Below, one piece after another: positions 15,240 to 25,033 of a stretch of 64,000 bases of DNA. Below the pieces are notes generated by a model, which ran no database searches, was not told the DNA's origin, and was given only the letters and a program-made list of their open reading frames with translations. This DNA comes from Paenibacillus ferrarius. GTDB taxonomy: Bacteria; Bacillota; Bacilli; Paenibacillales; NBRC-103111. Made by a program: the position numbers and the translations under genes. The DNA lies in contig NZ_MBTG01000012.1 of NCBI RefSeq assembly GCF_002027705.1, positions 1 to 64,000 of the forward strand. The letters are read 5' to 3'. The first letter of the stretch is position 1, and every line of letters begins with the position of its first letter.

Positions 15240-17140
15240 GGAAGAAAAAGCGAGTATTGATCAGCAGTCCTATTCGTCAATCGCCTGATATTCTGAAGCC
15301 ATTTCTAACCTCTCTTACGGAACTGGAACAAGAGACTGTTGAGGTAAGCTACTTCTTTATAGATGATAATGAAGATAAAGCTTCCTCACTATTGTTACAG
15401 CAATTTCAAGCTGAGCGAGGGCGAACAGAAATTCAGGTTGAAGCGGCTGAGCTCAAACACTACCAGAAAGATGAGTATACGCACTATTGGCAAGAGGAAA
15501 CGATTTGGAAAGTAGCCAGAATGAAAGACGCGATGATTGTCTATGCGATTGAAAGGAATTTTGATTATTTATTTCTCCTTGATTCGGATTTGATCCTACA
15601 TCCACAAACGCTTGAGCAGCTTGTACTTGCGAAGAAGGATATTGTCTCTAATATTTTCTGGACAAAATGGCAGCCGGATACAATTGAGATGCCGCAAGTA
15701 TGGGTGTGCGATCAGTACACGTTGTACCACAAAGAGAGAAAAGAGACATTAACCGATGAGGAAGCAGCTGCACGGACTTGGCAATTTTTCAAGCAATTGC
15801 GAATTCCTGGCGTGCACGAAGTAGGTGGTTTAGGGGCATGTACTTTAATTAGCAGAAAAGCGTTGAAAGATGGGGTGCGATTCGCAGAAATTCCTAACTT
15901 ATCCTTCTGGGGGGAAGACAGGCATTTCTGTATTCGTGCCCGTGCCATGGGCTTTTCACTGTTTGTAGATACCCATTATCCAGCTTATCATATTTACCGA
16001 AAATCGGAATTAACAGGGGTTGAAGCATTCAAGAAAACGAATAAGCCAGTCGCTATAACAGAACGGAAGATTACGATAAGCCTTTGCATGATTGTTAAAA
16101 ATGAAGAAAATGCCTTACCCATCTGCCTTCATTCGGTAAGAGGCATTGCAGATGAAATCATTATTGTAGATACAGGTTCATCCGATCGGACCAAAGAATT
16201 AGCCGCTAAGTACACGGATCAGATTTATGATTTCGCTTGGGTAGAAGATTTTGCGGCTGCAAGAAATTTCGCATTTTCTAAGGCGACAAAGCAATACATT
16301 CTATGGTTAGACGCGGATGATGTCCTGACCGAGAAAGATCGCGGCTTATTCTTAGCCTTGATTGGCTCGATGGAGACAAAGGTAGATCGTGTGACCATGG
16401 CTTATCATTTGAGTTTTGATGAGAACAATCAAGTCACACATAGTCTGCGCCGCAATCGACTGGTTCGTCGTGCTTGTCAATTCGAATGGATTGGCGCCGT
16501 CCATGAATATTTGAATGCAAGCGGCAGCGTCTATCATAGTGAGGTTGCCATTACTCATCAGAAGGACAAAGTTCACACAGACCGTAATTTGCAAATCTAT
16601 CGCAAACGCAGGGAAAGAGGCGAGCCATTTTCCACACGTGATCATTACTATTTTGCAAATGAGTGCCGAGAGCATGGCTTTTTTGACGAAGCAATCCCTT
16701 TATATGAGCTATTTCTAGCAGATCCTGCTGGGTGGCAGGAAGATCAAATTGCTGCTTCTCTGCATTTGGCGGAATGCTATAGCCATAAAGGGCTAAGAGA
16801 TGAGCAGTTGACAGCGTTATTTCGAACTTTGGAATATGATCTTCCCCGGGCGGATACTTGCTGCCGGATAGGATCGATTTTTCTAGAAGAGTTGGATTAC
16901 CATCAAGCCATTTACTGGTATGAATCAGCTGCGCAATGTTCTAAACCTGCTGAGATGATGGGGGTTGTGAATCATTCCTTCTGGACTTGGCTGCCTCATG
17001 TGCAGCTCTGTCTTTGTTATGATCGCATTGGGGATTTGATCAAAGCAAAGTTTCATAATGATATCGCCTTTTCGTATCATCCTACACATCCTTCCATTCT
17101 TCATAATAAACGTTATTTGGAACAAACCGGGGTTGTGTAA
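15236..17140 (+). CDS. Two-domain glycosyltransferase (fusion)
   Basis: 634 aa, TTG start overlapping the previous stop. Residues about 1-270 form a distinct GT-A-like domain (VLISSPIRQSP, LFLLDSDLILHP, GLGACTLISRKA, WGEDRHFCIRA). Residues about 278-634 are a second complete GT2 plus TPR-like tail, a near-copy of the preceding gene. Two acceptor or donor activities in one chain would allow sequential addition of sugars. Last gene of the tight GT run, 81 nt before the first preface-domain gene. Confidence 0.85.
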   Translation: MRKKKRVLISSPIRQSPDILKPFLTSLTELEQETVEVSYFFIDDNEDKASSLLLQQFQAERGRTEIQVEAAELKHYQKDEYTHYWQEETIWKVARMKDAMIVYAIERNFDYLFLLDSDLILHPQTLEQLVLAKKDIVSNIFWTKWQPDTIEMPQVWVCDQYTLYHKERKETLTDEEAAARTWQFFKQLRIPGVHEVGGLGACTLISRKALKDGVRFAEIPNLSFWGEDRHFCIRARAMGFSLFVDTHYPAYHIYRKSELTGVEAFKKTNKPVAITERKITISLCMIVKNEENALPICLHSVRGIADEIIIVDTGSSDRTKELAAKYTDQIYDFAWVEDFAAARNFAFSKATKQYILWLDADDVLTEKDRGLFLALIGSMETKVDRVTMAYHLSFDENNQVTHSLRRNRLVRRACQFEWIGAVHEYLNASGSVYHSEVAITHQKDKVHTDRNLQIYRKRRERGEPFSTRDHYYFANECREHGFFDEAIPLYELFLADPAGWQEDQIAASLHLAECYSHKGLRDEQLTALFRTLEYDLPRADTCCRIGSIFLEELDYHQAIYWYESAAQCSKPAEMMGVVNHSFWTWLPHVQLCLCYDRIGDLIKAKFHNDIAFSYHPTHPSILHNKRYLEQTGVV

Positions 17141-17221
17141 TTTTAAAAGATAAATGTTCAAATACAGAAAGTTGCGGCATATACATCCAAGAGTTACACC
17201 AGAGCTTAAGGAGGAATGAAC

Positions 17222-17536
17222 ATGTCACAAGCCAACATCCCCAATATAACGCCAATTATATCCATTACGCTGGGTGGAGCAGTTAATTTATTACTGGCAT
17301 CCATCGCTTTGGAGGAACTTGCGCTTGCTCATATCGTTAATGCGGAAGCCGAGAAAATTCAATATGTCTTAGGTACACTGACACCATTGACGCCTCCGAT
17401 TGCACCAACGATTTCAAATATTTTGTTGATTAATGAAAGTGTGAGGAAAACACTGCAGGATGTTATTAAGAAAGAAATGCTTTTGCAATTTAAAATGGAC
17501 TCCATTATGGAGCATTTTCCCAATACGCTTGCATAA
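17222..17536 (+). CDS. Small collagen-preface-domain protein 1
   Basis: 104 aa. It starts [52 protein letters not shown], a sequence (cut here by family variation) nearly identical to the first ~55 residues of the two collagen-like proteins at 19138 and 20841. It then ends after ~100 residues with no collagen. AAGGAGG is placed properly only for ATG 17222, not ATG 17216. It has its own terminator. The domain is likely the spore-surface anchoring or assembly part; a free copy could cap or co-assemble with the filaments. Confidence 0.72.
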   Translation: MSQANIPNITPIISITLGGAVNLLLASIALEELALAHIVNAEAEKIQYVLGTLTPLTPPIAPTISNILLINESVRKTLQDVIKKEMLLQFKMDSIMEHFPNTLA

Positions 17537-17558
17537 ATCAACCCCATTTCTTTTCTCT

Positions 17559-17580
17559 AAGCCCAGATGGGCTTTTTTTA
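17559..17580 (+). terminator. Intrinsic terminator
   Basis: AAGCCC-AGAT-GGGCTT followed by seven T residues, 22 nt after the first preface-domain gene. Confidence 0.85.
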
Positions 17581-17692
17581 TTCCAATTTGAGGTTTAACA
17601 ACATGTTTTAGGACAAAGCTCATATATATAATTAAACGGCGTACGATATTTATAATGAGGTATTCCGATTTCAAATACAGGAGTTGAAAGCA

Positions 17693-18013
17693 ATGTCGAT
17701 GCCTAACATTCCTGATATCAAGCCAGAGATTATTCTAAAGAGAAAAGAAGTTATCAATTTATTGTTGACCTCTATCGCGCTGGAAGAAATTGGACTGTCT
17801 CACATCATTAATGCTGAAGCGGAGAAGCTTCAACATGTTCTTAGAGATCATTGCCTAACTATCCATGAAGCCTTGCAAATTAATTCCAGTATAGATCGTA
17901 TGATGCGAAATGTGATTAGCAATCAAATGCTGCTCAGCTTTAAGTTGTCCGATATTATCCGGTTGGAAGAGAAAGAGGAACACGAGTGTATAATCGAAGA
18001 TTGTGAAGAATAG
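17693..18013 (+). CDS. Small collagen-preface-domain protein 2
   Basis: 106 aa. PNIPDIKPEI and [30 protein letters not shown] match the preface domain of the neighbouring collagen-like proteins. The tail is acidic with two Cys (EHECIIEDCEE). AGGAG spaced 9 nt fixes ATG 17693; the earlier TTG at 17684 is too close. No signal peptide, as expected for proteins made in the mother cell and assembled on the spore. Confidence 0.7.
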   Translation: MSMPNIPDIKPEIILKRKEVINLLLTSIALEEIGLSHIINAEAEKLQHVLRDHCLTIHEALQINSSIDRMMRNVISNQMLLSFKLSDIIRLEEKEEHECIIEDCEE

Positions 18014-18045
18014 AAAAATACCTGTATGGAAAGGAGCACCAAAGG

Positions 18046-18426
18046 TTGAATAGCAATAATCAGCGTTCATCTGTTGAAGCATCCTCACATTCGTCTGCGG
18101 TGACCCATTTATTAGAGTCGATTGCGATAGAAGAAGAAGCACTGGCCAATCTCATTCGAACCGAGGCTAATAAAACGTCCTCTTTCATAGGGGGTGAGCG
18201 TAATTTCACTTCAGAGCCGTCTATGCAAGACATTTTGACCTATAATCAAGGTGTCATTCAATTTATGGATACAATGATCATGACCCAGTGGCTCATGCTG
18301 AAGAAATTAAATGCCATTACTCATATTCAGAGCCTCCAGACGAAAAATCAGGATGAAACTGAAAATAGATATTCAGATAAAATCTCAGGACTGGAAAATT
18401 GGGAGTATGACAATATCGACTATTGA
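18046..18426 (+). CDS. Divergent preface-domain-like protein 3
   Basis: 126 aa from a TTG at 18046, with AAAGGAG upstream. The motif VTHLLESIAIEEEALANLIRTEANK keeps the 'LLxSIAxEExxLxxLIxxEAxK' helix of the preface family, while the N-terminal PNI segment is lost. The end is polar and acidic. It is 32 nt after the previous gene and overlaps the next. Confidence 0.65.
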   Translation: MNSNNQRSSVEASSHSSAVTHLLESIAIEEEALANLIRTEANKTSSFIGGERNFTSEPSMQDILTYNQGVIQFMDTMIMTQWLMLKKLNAITHIQSLQTKNQDETENRYSDKISGLENWEYDNIDY

Positions 18427-18973
18427 GCAAGCCATGCAATCACAGGCAGCTTCAATTTCGCAGATCACTTTATCCGTTCTGGGACTTATTGAGGGACTAT
18501 TACTTAGATATTCACAGGCTAGTGACACCGAGAAGATCAGCATTACTCAGGATACATACATAATGATAAGTTCAAGTATAGACGCCCATTATTTTCATCA
18601 GCGGAAGTATCAAAGACTCTCGTCAACTGTAACCAACAGGCTGCTGGTTCCATCATGGGGTTACGTTGATGAAATCAGCGAGTTGATCATGAAGTTACGT
18701 TTGCTTATCCTCCAGAAGGAAATACGTTCTTCACTAGACTGCATACGTCATCTTGATGAGTTATTTAAAATTTATTTCGTTGATAAGTCATTGCAAAGGA
18801 TGGAAACATCGACTGAGATTGTAAGCAAAGCTGAGGAAGAAACGGCAATTCAATCCCAAAAACCTAGTAATAGGCCAAAAAGGTTGGCTAATAAACATGC
18901 GGCGCCACCGCTATTATTTATAGAAGCTTCTGAAAAATCCATAAGTTCGCCAAAGACCTTACGAGAAGATTAA
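18407..18973 (+). CDS. Uncharacterised helical protein of the spore-surface locus
   Basis: 188 aa from ATG 18407; ATG 18353 is also in frame and no ribosome site decides between them. It overlaps the preceding gene by 20 nt, so translation may be coupled. [32 protein letters not shown] suggests a distant version of the same helical preface fold; the C-terminus is basic ([13 protein letters not shown]). No family is recognised. The final codons run into a terminator stem. Confidence 0.55.
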   Translation: MTISTIEQAMQSQAASISQITLSVLGLIEGLLLRYSQASDTEKISITQDTYIMISSSIDAHYFHQRKYQRLSSTVTNRLLVPSWGYVDEISELIMKLRLLILQKEIRSSLDCIRHLDELFKIYFVDKSLQRMETSTEIVSKAEEETAIQSQKPSNRPKRLANKHAAPPLLFIEASEKSISSPKTLRED

Positions 18974-18994
18974 TCTTCCGTAAGGTCTTTTGTT
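18952..18994 (+). terminator. Intrinsic terminator overlapping gene end
   Basis: AAAGACCTTACG pairs with CGTAAGGTCTTT, followed by TTGTTT. The 5' arm lies inside the last codons of the preceding gene. Confidence 0.85.
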
Positions 18995-19137
18995 TGCCTT
19001 TTAAACACCCAAGAAGAAGCGAATTCCATATTTTTCAAATATATACTTTTTCTTGGGTTGTATTGTTTTCGAGCAGCAGTTATCACCAATTTGACAACCC
19101 TGAATACCTTAATAATTATCTACTGGAGGTCGTTACG

Positions 19138-20724
19138 ATGTCACAAGCTAATATACCAAATATTTCACCGAATATTTCGGTTACTCGAGATCAAGCAATT
19201 AACTTATTATTGTCATCCATTGCTATGGAAGAACTGGGATTAAGTCACATTCTCAATGCTGAAGGCGAAAAAATTCAATACGTGCTAGGAACGCTCCCAG
19301 GTTTATCTGGGCCGCCTGCAACCATTAGTGATCTTCTATTAATTAATGACAGTGTAAAAAGCACCATAAATACGGTAGCCAAAAAGGAATTCTTATTGCA
19401 GTCCAAACTTGATAGTATCCTGACTTTGCCCATTTCCGTAGGCCCACCTGGTCCAGTTGGCCCTACTGGTGCGACGGGCGGTCCTGCTGTGGGTCCAACA
19501 GGAGCAACGGGTGATCCTGGGGCGACTGGAGCGACGGGTGCAGCTGGGGCAACCGGAGCAACGGGAGCAGTTGGGGCAACCGGAGCAACGGGAGCAGCTG
19601 GGGCAACGGGAGCAACGGGTACAGCTGGGGCAACCGGAGCAACGGGCGTAGCTGGGGCAACCGGAGCAACGGGAGCAGCTGGGGCAACCGGAGCAACGGG
19701 CGTAGCTGGGGCAACCGGAGCAACGGGCGTAGCTGGGGCAACCGGAGCAACGGGCGTAGCTGGGGCAACCGGAGCGACGGGTGTAGCTGGAGCAACCGGA
19801 GCAACGGGTGTAGTAGGGGCAACGGGAGCAACGGGTGTAGCAGGGGCAACCGGAGCAACGGGCGTAGCTGGAGCAACCGGAGCAACGGGCGTAGCTGGGG
19901 CAACGGGAGCAACGGGTGTAGCAGGCGCAACGGGAGCAACGGGTACAGCTGGGGCAACGGGAGCAACGGGAGCAACGGGTGTAGCAGGCGCAACGGGAGC
20001 AACGGGTACAGCTGGGGCAACGGGAGCAACGGGTGTAGCTGGAGCAACCGGAGCGACGGGCGTAGCTGGGGCAACCGGAGCAACGGGTGTAGCAGGCGCA
20101 ACGGGAGCAACGGGTACAGCTGGGGCAACTGGAGCAACGGGAGCAACCGGAGCAACCGGAGCAACGGGTGTAGCTGGGGCAACTGGAGCAACGGGCTTGA
20201 ATGGTTCGGGTCCAATTATTCCTTATGCTTCAGGTCTTCCAGTTACAGTGACCACAATTGCAGGTGGGTTAGTAGGAACTGTCAGTATGGTTGGTTTTGG
20301 AAGCTCTGCAACAGGCGTTACGATTTTGGGCGGGGTTATTGATCTTACAGGAGCAAGTGGTACATTACTAAACTTTGCATTTTCGATGCCAAGAGCTGGA
20401 ACAATTACTTCCCTTACTGCTTATTTCAGCACAACTCTTGGTTTATCTTTAATTGGTTCGACCGTTACTATTACAGCTCAATTGTATAGTTCTACGACAC
20501 CAAATAACTCGTTCACAGCCGTACCTGGAGCAGTAGTTACTCTCGCACCTGCCTTAACGGGCACTATCACACTTGGGAACATTAGCACCGGTATTGTAAC
20601 TGGGTTATCGATCCCGGTGACAGCACAAACAAGATTTATACTTGTTTATTCTTCAACGGCAACTGGACTTTCTCTAGTGAATTCAATTGAAGGATACGCA
20701 AGTGCTGGTTTAGGTTTGGTATAG
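19138..20724 (+). CDS. BclB-type collagen-like spore surface glycoprotein
   Basis: 528 aa. Residues 1-101 are the preface domain ([24 protein letters not shown]...). About 102-355 is an uninterrupted Gly-X-Y collagen-like region dominated by GATGATG and [10 protein letters not shown], rich in Thr for O-glycosylation. The last ~170 residues match the BclB exosporium domain ([56 protein letters not shown]). Such proteins form hair-like filaments on spores. GGAGG fixes ATG 19138. Placed next to a glycosyltransferase run. Confidence 0.88.
   Translation: MSQANIPNISPNISVTRDQAINLLLSSIAMEELGLSHILNAEGEKIQYVLGTLPGLSGPPATISDLLLINDSVKSTINTVAKKEFLLQSKLDSILTLPISVGPPGPVGPTGATGGPAVGPTGATGDPGATGATGAAGATGATGAVGATGATGAAGATGATGTAGATGATGVAGATGATGAAGATGATGVAGATGATGVAGATGATGVAGATGATGVAGATGATGVVGATGATGVAGATGATGVAGATGATGVAGATGATGVAGATGATGTAGATGATGATGVAGATGATGTAGATGATGVAGATGATGVAGATGATGVAGATGATGTAGATGATGATGATGATGVAGATGATGLNGSGPIIPYASGLPVTVTTIAGGLVGTVSMVGFGSSATGVTILGGVIDLTGASGTLLNFAFSMPRAGTITSLTAYFSTTLGLSLIGSTVTITAQLYSSTTPNNSFTAVPGAVVTLAPALTGTITLGNISTGIVTGLSIPVTAQTRFILVYSSTATGLSLVNSIEGYASAGLGLV
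19441..20205 (+). repeat. Tandem collagen-coding repeats
   Basis: DNA repeats of 18 nt and multiples (GCAACCGGAGCAACGGGygt) encode the Gly-X-Y tract of the BclB-type protein. Copy number is expected to vary by slippage. Confidence 0.9.
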
Positions 20725-20747
20725 AAATTAGTTTTAGTTACACTATG

Positions 20748-20785
20748 AAAGGGTTGACTTGTGAAAAGTCAACTCTTTTAATATT
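20748..20785 (+). terminator. Intrinsic terminator
   Basis: AAGGGTTGACT pairs with AGTCAACTCTT around loop TGTGAAA, followed by TTTAATATTTTT. Confidence 0.8.
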
Positions 20786-20840
20786 TTTATTTTGTGAAAT
20801 TAAGTTGGCGCTAATTGCGTTCAATTGGAGGTTGTAAGTA

Positions 20841-23800
20841 ATGTCTCAACCTGATATACCTAACATTACCCCAATTATTTCTGTTACGAGAGATGATGCG
20901 ATTAATTTACTTTTGACGTCTATCGCGCTAGAAGAGTTGGGTCTGAGCCATATTTTGAATGCGGAAGGCGAAAAGCTGCAGTATGTGTTGGGTACATTAC
21001 CAGGCTTAACTTCTCCAACCGCTACAATAAGTGACATTTTATTAGTGAACGAAAGTATAAGAGATATGATTTCAGTCGTTAGTAAAGAAGAATATCTATT
21101 GCAAACAAAATTGGAAAGTGTTCTGTCAGCTCCTACATTAATAGGGCCTACTGGCGCAACAGGTCCGACAGGACCCCTTGGCGGACCGTCGGGTCCAACA
21201 GGTGTGACTGGAGCAACGGGAGCAACTGGTGATCGAGGAGTAGCAGGGACAACAGGAGCTACGGGAGCAACTGGAGCCACGGGAGCAACAGGAGCCACGG
21301 GAGCAACCGGGGTAGCAGGAATAGCAGGAGTAACGGGAGCAACTGGGGCAGTAGGAGTGACAGGAGCAACTGGTGCTGCGGGAGTTACGGGAGCAACAGG
21401 TGATCCAGGGGCAACCGGAGCAACAGGGACAGCAGGAGTGACGGGAGCAACTGGGGATTCAGGAGTAGCAGGGACAACAGGAGCTAGGGGAGCAACCGGG
21501 GCAGCAGGAGTAACAGGAGTAACAGGAGTGACCGGGGCAGCGGGAGTGACGGGAGCAACCGGGACCGCAGGAGTAACGGGAGCAACTGGGGTAGCAGGGG
21601 TGACGGGGGCAACTGGTGATCCAGGAGCAACTGGAGCAACTGGAACAGCGGGAGTTACAGGTGCGACAGGAACAGCAGGAGTGACGGGGGCAACCGGGGC
21701 AGCAGGAGTAACGGGAGCGACCGGGGTAGCGGGAGTAACGGGAGCGACAGGTACCGCGGGGGCTACAGGAGCGACAGGTACCTCGGGGGCTACAGGAGCG
21801 ACAGGTATCGCAGGAGTAACGGGAGCAACTGGGGCAGCGGGAGTAACGGGAGCAACTGGGGCAGCGGGAGTAACGGGAGCAACCGGGGCAGCAGGAGTAA
21901 CGGGAGCGACAGGTACCGCAGGAGTTACAGGAGCAACTGGGGATCCAGGAGTAACGGGAGCAACCGGGACAGCAGGAGTAACGGGAGCAACCGGGACAGC
22001 AGGAGTAACGGGAGCAACAGGGACCGCAGGAGTAACGGGAGCAACAGGGGCTGCAGGAGTGACGGGAGCAACCGGGGTAACGGGAGTAACGGGAGCGACA
22101 GGTACCGCGGGGGCTACAGGAGCGACAGGTATCGCAGGAGTAACGGGAGCAACTGGGGCAGCGGGAGTAACGGGAGCAACTGGGGCAGCGGGAGTAACGG
22201 GAGCAACCGGGGCAGCAGGAGTAACGGGAGCGACAGGTACCGCAGGAGTTACAGGAGCAACTGGGGATCCAGGAGTAACGGGAGCAACCGGGACAGCAGG
22301 AGTAACGGGAGCAACTGGGGCAGCGGGAGTAACGGGAGCAACAGGGACCGCAGGAGTAACGGGAGCAACCGGGGCCGCAGGAGTGACGGGAGCAACCGGG
22401 GCAGCAGGAGTAACGGGAGCAACTGGGGCAGCGGGAGCAACTGGGGCAGCGGGAGTAACGGGAGCAACTGGGGATCCAGGAGTGACGGGGGCAACAGGGA
22501 CAGCAGGAGTAACGGGAGCAACTGGGGCCGCAGGAGTGACGGGAGCAACCGGGGCAGCAGGAGTAACGGGAGCAACTGGGGATCCAGGAGTGACGGGGGC
22601 GACCGGGACAGCAGGAGTAACGGGAGCGACAGGAACAGCGGGAGTTACAGGGGCTACAGGTGATCCAGGAGCAACTGGAGCGACAGGAACAGCGGGAGTT
22701 ACAGGGGCTACAGGTGATCCAGGAGCAACTGGAGCGACAGGTACCGCGGGGGCTACAGGAGCGACAGGTATCGCAGGAGTAACGGGGGCGACAGGTATCG
22801 CAGGAGTAACGGGAGCAACTGGGGCAGTGGGAGTAACGGGAGCAACTGGAGCGACAGGAACAGCGGGAGTTACAGGGGCTACAGGTGATCCAGGAGCAAC
22901 TGGAGCGACAGGTACCGCGGGGGCTACAGGAGCGACAGGTATCGCAGGAGTAACGGGAGCGACAGGTATCGCAGGAGTAACGGGAGCAACTGGGGCAGTG
23001 GGAGTAACGGGAGCAACTGGGGCCGCAGGAGTGACGGGAGCAACCGGGGCAGCAGGAGTAACGGGAGCAACCGGGTCAGCAGGAGTAACGGGAGCAACCG
23101 GGTCAGCAGGAGTAACGGGAGCAACTGGTGATCCAGGAGTAACGGGAGCAACCGGAACAGCGGGAGTAACGGGAGCGACAGGTACCACAGGAGTAACAGG
23201 AGCAACCGGTACAGCGGGAGTAACAGGAGCAACCGGAACCGCAGGAGTAACCGGAGCAACCGGAACAGCAGGAGTAACGGGAGCAACCGGGGCCGCAGGA
23301 GTGACGGGGGCAACTGGTGATCCAGGAGTGACAGGGGCAACTGGTGATCCAGGAGTAACAGGAGCAACCGGAACAGCGGGAGTAACAGGATCAACCGGAA
23401 CAGCGGGAGTAACAGGAGCAACCGGAACAGCAGGAGTAACCGGAGCAACCGGAACAGCAGGAGTAACGGGAGCAACCGGAACCGCAGGAGTGACGGGAGC
23501 AACCGGGACCGCAGGAGCGACGGGGGCAACTGGTGATCCAGGAGTAACAGGAGCAACCGGAACAGCGGGAGTAACAGGAGCAACCGGAACAGCGGGAGTA
23601 ACGGGTGCGACAGGGACCGCAGGAGTGACTGGAGCAACCGGAGCAACAGGAACCGCGGGAGTAACGGGAGCGACAGGTATCGCGGGGGCTACAGGAGCAA
23701 CCGGAACAGCAGGAGGAACGGGAGCGACAGGAACCGCGGGAGTAACGGGAGCGACAGGAACAGCAGGAGCAACGGGAGCGACAGGAACAGCAGGAGCCAC

Positions 23801-24479
23801 GGGAGCGACAGGAACAGCAGGAGCCACGGGAGCGACGGGGACAGCAGGAGTAACGGGAGCAACCGGAACAGCAGGAGCCACGGGAGCGACGGGGACAGCA
23901 GGAGTAACGGGAGCAACCGGAACAGCAGGAGCAACGGGAGCGACAGGAACAGCGGGAGTAACGGGAGCGACAGGAACAGCAGGAGCAACGGGAGCGACAG
24001 GTATCGAAGGAGTAACGGGAGCGACAGGAACCGTAGGAGCAACGGGAGCAACGGGAGCAACAGGAGCCACGGGTACAGGGGTGACTGCTAATTCAGCATT
24101 CGCTGGGAACACTTCGGGCACATTGTTGGTCGTTTTAGGTGGATTAAATATCCCATTGCCAAATAATCAAGTTTTAGGCGGAGGGATTACGATTAATGGA
24201 GCAAATACGACATTTACTCTTGCGAATGCGGGCAATTACTATATTTCTTATAAAATAAATGCAACAGCCGCTGTGCTTGCGCAGTCCAGAGTGTTGTTAA
24301 ATGGTGTATCCGTTCCGGCTTCCGTAAATACACCTGCACTAAGTGTTACAGGCTTTTTGGGTGATTTTATTATAACGGTTCCGGCATCCTCTACGATCAT
24401 TCTTCAGTTATTTGGCCTTGTAGCAACTGTTGTACTGGCACCGCCAGGGGCAACTATTAATATTATTCAGCTTAGTTAA
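20841..24479 (+). CDS. Very large BclA-type collagen-like spore surface glycoprotein
   Basis: 1212 aa. Preface domain 1-101 ([34 protein letters not shown]). Collagen-like Gly-X-Y tract about 102-1080, mostly [10 protein letters not shown] variants with regular GDPGATG interruptions. C-terminal ~130 residues form a BclA-like TNF/C1q-type trimerising tip ([48 protein letters not shown]). About one third of tract residues are Thr or Ala/Val in the Y positions, giving hundreds of possible O-glycosylation sites. GGAGG precedes ATG 20841. A long open frame on the opposite strand is a by-product of the repeats. Confidence 0.9.
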   Translation: MSQPDIPNITPIISVTRDDAINLLLTSIALEELGLSHILNAEGEKLQYVLGTLPGLTSPTATISDILLVNESIRDMISVVSKEEYLLQTKLESVLSAPTLIGPTGATGPTGPLGGPSGPTGVTGATGATGDRGVAGTTGATGATGATGATGATGATGVAGIAGVTGATGAVGVTGATGAAGVTGATGDPGATGATGTAGVTGATGDSGVAGTTGARGATGAAGVTGVTGVTGAAGVTGATGTAGVTGATGVAGVTGATGDPGATGATGTAGVTGATGTAGVTGATGAAGVTGATGVAGVTGATGTAGATGATGTSGATGATGIAGVTGATGAAGVTGATGAAGVTGATGAAGVTGATGTAGVTGATGDPGVTGATGTAGVTGATGTAGVTGATGTAGVTGATGAAGVTGATGVTGVTGATGTAGATGATGIAGVTGATGAAGVTGATGAAGVTGATGAAGVTGATGTAGVTGATGDPGVTGATGTAGVTGATGAAGVTGATGTAGVTGATGAAGVTGATGAAGVTGATGAAGATGAAGVTGATGDPGVTGATGTAGVTGATGAAGVTGATGAAGVTGATGDPGVTGATGTAGVTGATGTAGVTGATGDPGATGATGTAGVTGATGDPGATGATGTAGATGATGIAGVTGATGIAGVTGATGAVGVTGATGATGTAGVTGATGDPGATGATGTAGATGATGIAGVTGATGIAGVTGATGAVGVTGATGAAGVTGATGAAGVTGATGSAGVTGATGSAGVTGATGDPGVTGATGTAGVTGATGTTGVTGATGTAGVTGATGTAGVTGATGTAGVTGATGAAGVTGATGDPGVTGATGDPGVTGATGTAGVTGSTGTAGVTGATGTAGVTGATGTAGVTGATGTAGVTGATGTAGATGATGDPGVTGATGTAGVTGATGTAGVTGATGTAGVTGATGATGTAGVTGATGIAGATGATGTAGGTGATGTAGVTGATGTAGATGATGTAGATGATGTAGATGATGTAGVTGATGTAGATGATGTAGVTGATGTAGATGATGTAGVTGATGTAGATGATGIEGVTGATGTVGATGATGATGATGTGVTANSAFAGNTSGTLLVVLGGLNIPLPNNQVLGGGITINGANTTFTLANAGNYYISYKINATAAVLAQSRVLLNGVSVPASVNTPALSVTGFLGDFIITVPASSTIILQLFGLVATVVLAPPGATINIIQLS
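21144..24081 (+). repeat. Long tandem repeat array encoding collagen-like tract
   Basis: About 2.9 kb of 9/18-nt related units, with larger duplicated blocks; for example the TATCGCAGGAGTAACGGGAG context recurs several times. Likely polymorphic in length and hard to assemble. Confidence 0.9.
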
Positions 24480-24500
24480 ATAAGCATATTTAGTCAGAAT

Positions 24501-24564
24501 ATCTCTCCTATTGTTTAAATGGCCGGGTGGTACCTCCATTTTAGCAAGGAGAGATTTCTTTTTT
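24501..24564 (+). terminator. Intrinsic terminator after the BclA-type gene
   Basis: ATCTCTCCT (24501-24509) pairs with AGGAGAGAT (24547-24555), followed by TTCTTTTTT. The loop contains GGGTGGTACC (24525-24534), which recalls a T-box core but lacks the rest of that element. Confidence 0.75.
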
Positions 24565-24750
24565 CACTGTATAAACTCCAGTCAAAGTAGTATTTCCTCC
24601 TTCCCAAACCCGATAACACTGGAATTATTCCAGTGGAACTTGGGTTTGCGGCTTCGAGGTGGGTATTTTTTGCATTTCACTGTATAAACTCCAGTCAAAG
24701 TAGCCTACCCACCTCTCAAACTCGATAACACTGGAGTTATTCCAGTGGAA
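24563..24750 (+). repeat. About 112-bp tandem duplication with hairpins
   Basis: TTCACTGTATAAACTCCAGT... is present at 24563 and 24676; CGATAACACTGGAnTTATTC... at 24611 and 24723. In copy 1 CACTGGAAT/ATTCCAGTG is a perfect 9-bp stem nested within CAAACCC/GGGTTTG. GAGGTGGGTA and TACCCACCTC also pair across copies. The intergenic stretch 24480-25033 holds this, the preceding terminator, a doubtful Cys-rich ORF and a regulatory box. Confidence 0.75.
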
Positions 24751-24917
24751 TTTGGCAACAGGGTTGGGCAACAGCCACAGTTGAATAGGCAGTCGCAGTC
24801 GCAGTTGCAACTGCGATAGCACTTAGGGGTAGGCGGTACCAGTTGAAACTTCTGAGACAGAAGGGGCTGCCTCGCAGTCATTTTCGACTTTTGAGACAAC
24901 ACAACCTCATCTTGCAT
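24705..24917 (-). CDS. Doubtful small Cys-rich ORF
   Basis: 70 codons on the minus strand with the run CYRSCNCDCDCLFNCGCC near residue 33. No clear ribosome binding site precedes the ATG, and the 3' end falls in the tandem duplication. Cysteine clustering is unusual for random sequence and recalls spore-coat or heterocyclised peptide precursors, but it could be produced by the CAGTCGCAGTCGCAGTTGC micro-repeat. No family match is recognised. Confidence 0.22.
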   Translation of the reverse strand: MQDEVVLSQKSKMTARQPLLSQKFQLVPPTPKCYRSCNCDCDCLFNCGCCPTLLPNSTGITPVLSSLRGG

Positions 24918-24969
24918 AAAAGAACAACAAGATATTCAAACTAAGCGTTGGATTTAGGAATCTAAAGGA

Positions 24970-24987
24970 TTCTCATTGTTTTCTAAT
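24970..24987 (+). promoter_or_regulatory. Response-regulator direct repeat (box 1)
   Basis: TTCTCAT-TGTT-TTCTAAT, two half-sites 11 nt apart, upstream of the response regulator gene at 25034. A -10-like TATAGT is at 24998. The same arrangement occurs at 27129, 34761 and 34830. Confidence 0.6.
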
Positions 24988-25033
24988 CAAAATAACATAT
25001 AGTTAGGAGAAGCATGGTTCAAAGGAGATGACG

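Noticed and set aside
17581..17660. SigK-type promoter before the second preface-domain gene
   Set aside because: CATATATAT is close to the -10 consensus but misses the final TA, and no convincing -35 is placed correctly.
19441..24081. Possible CRISPR-like array because of dense short repeats
   Set aside because: Repeats are in-frame 9/18-nt collagen codons without unique spacers, and they continue the reading frames on both sides.
20846..24121. 1091-codon open frame on the minus strand (Pro-Val-Ala repeats) opposite the BclA-type gene
   Set aside because: It is a by-product of the GCA/GGA/ACN codon bias in the repeat tract; the forward frame has a ribosome site, a recognised N-terminal domain and a trimerisation tip.
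24521..24564. T-box riboswitch core GGGTGGTACC before a terminator
   Set aside because: Only about 45 nt separate it from the upstream stop codon, so there is no room for stem I and a specifier, and no aminoacyl-tRNA or amino-acid gene follows.
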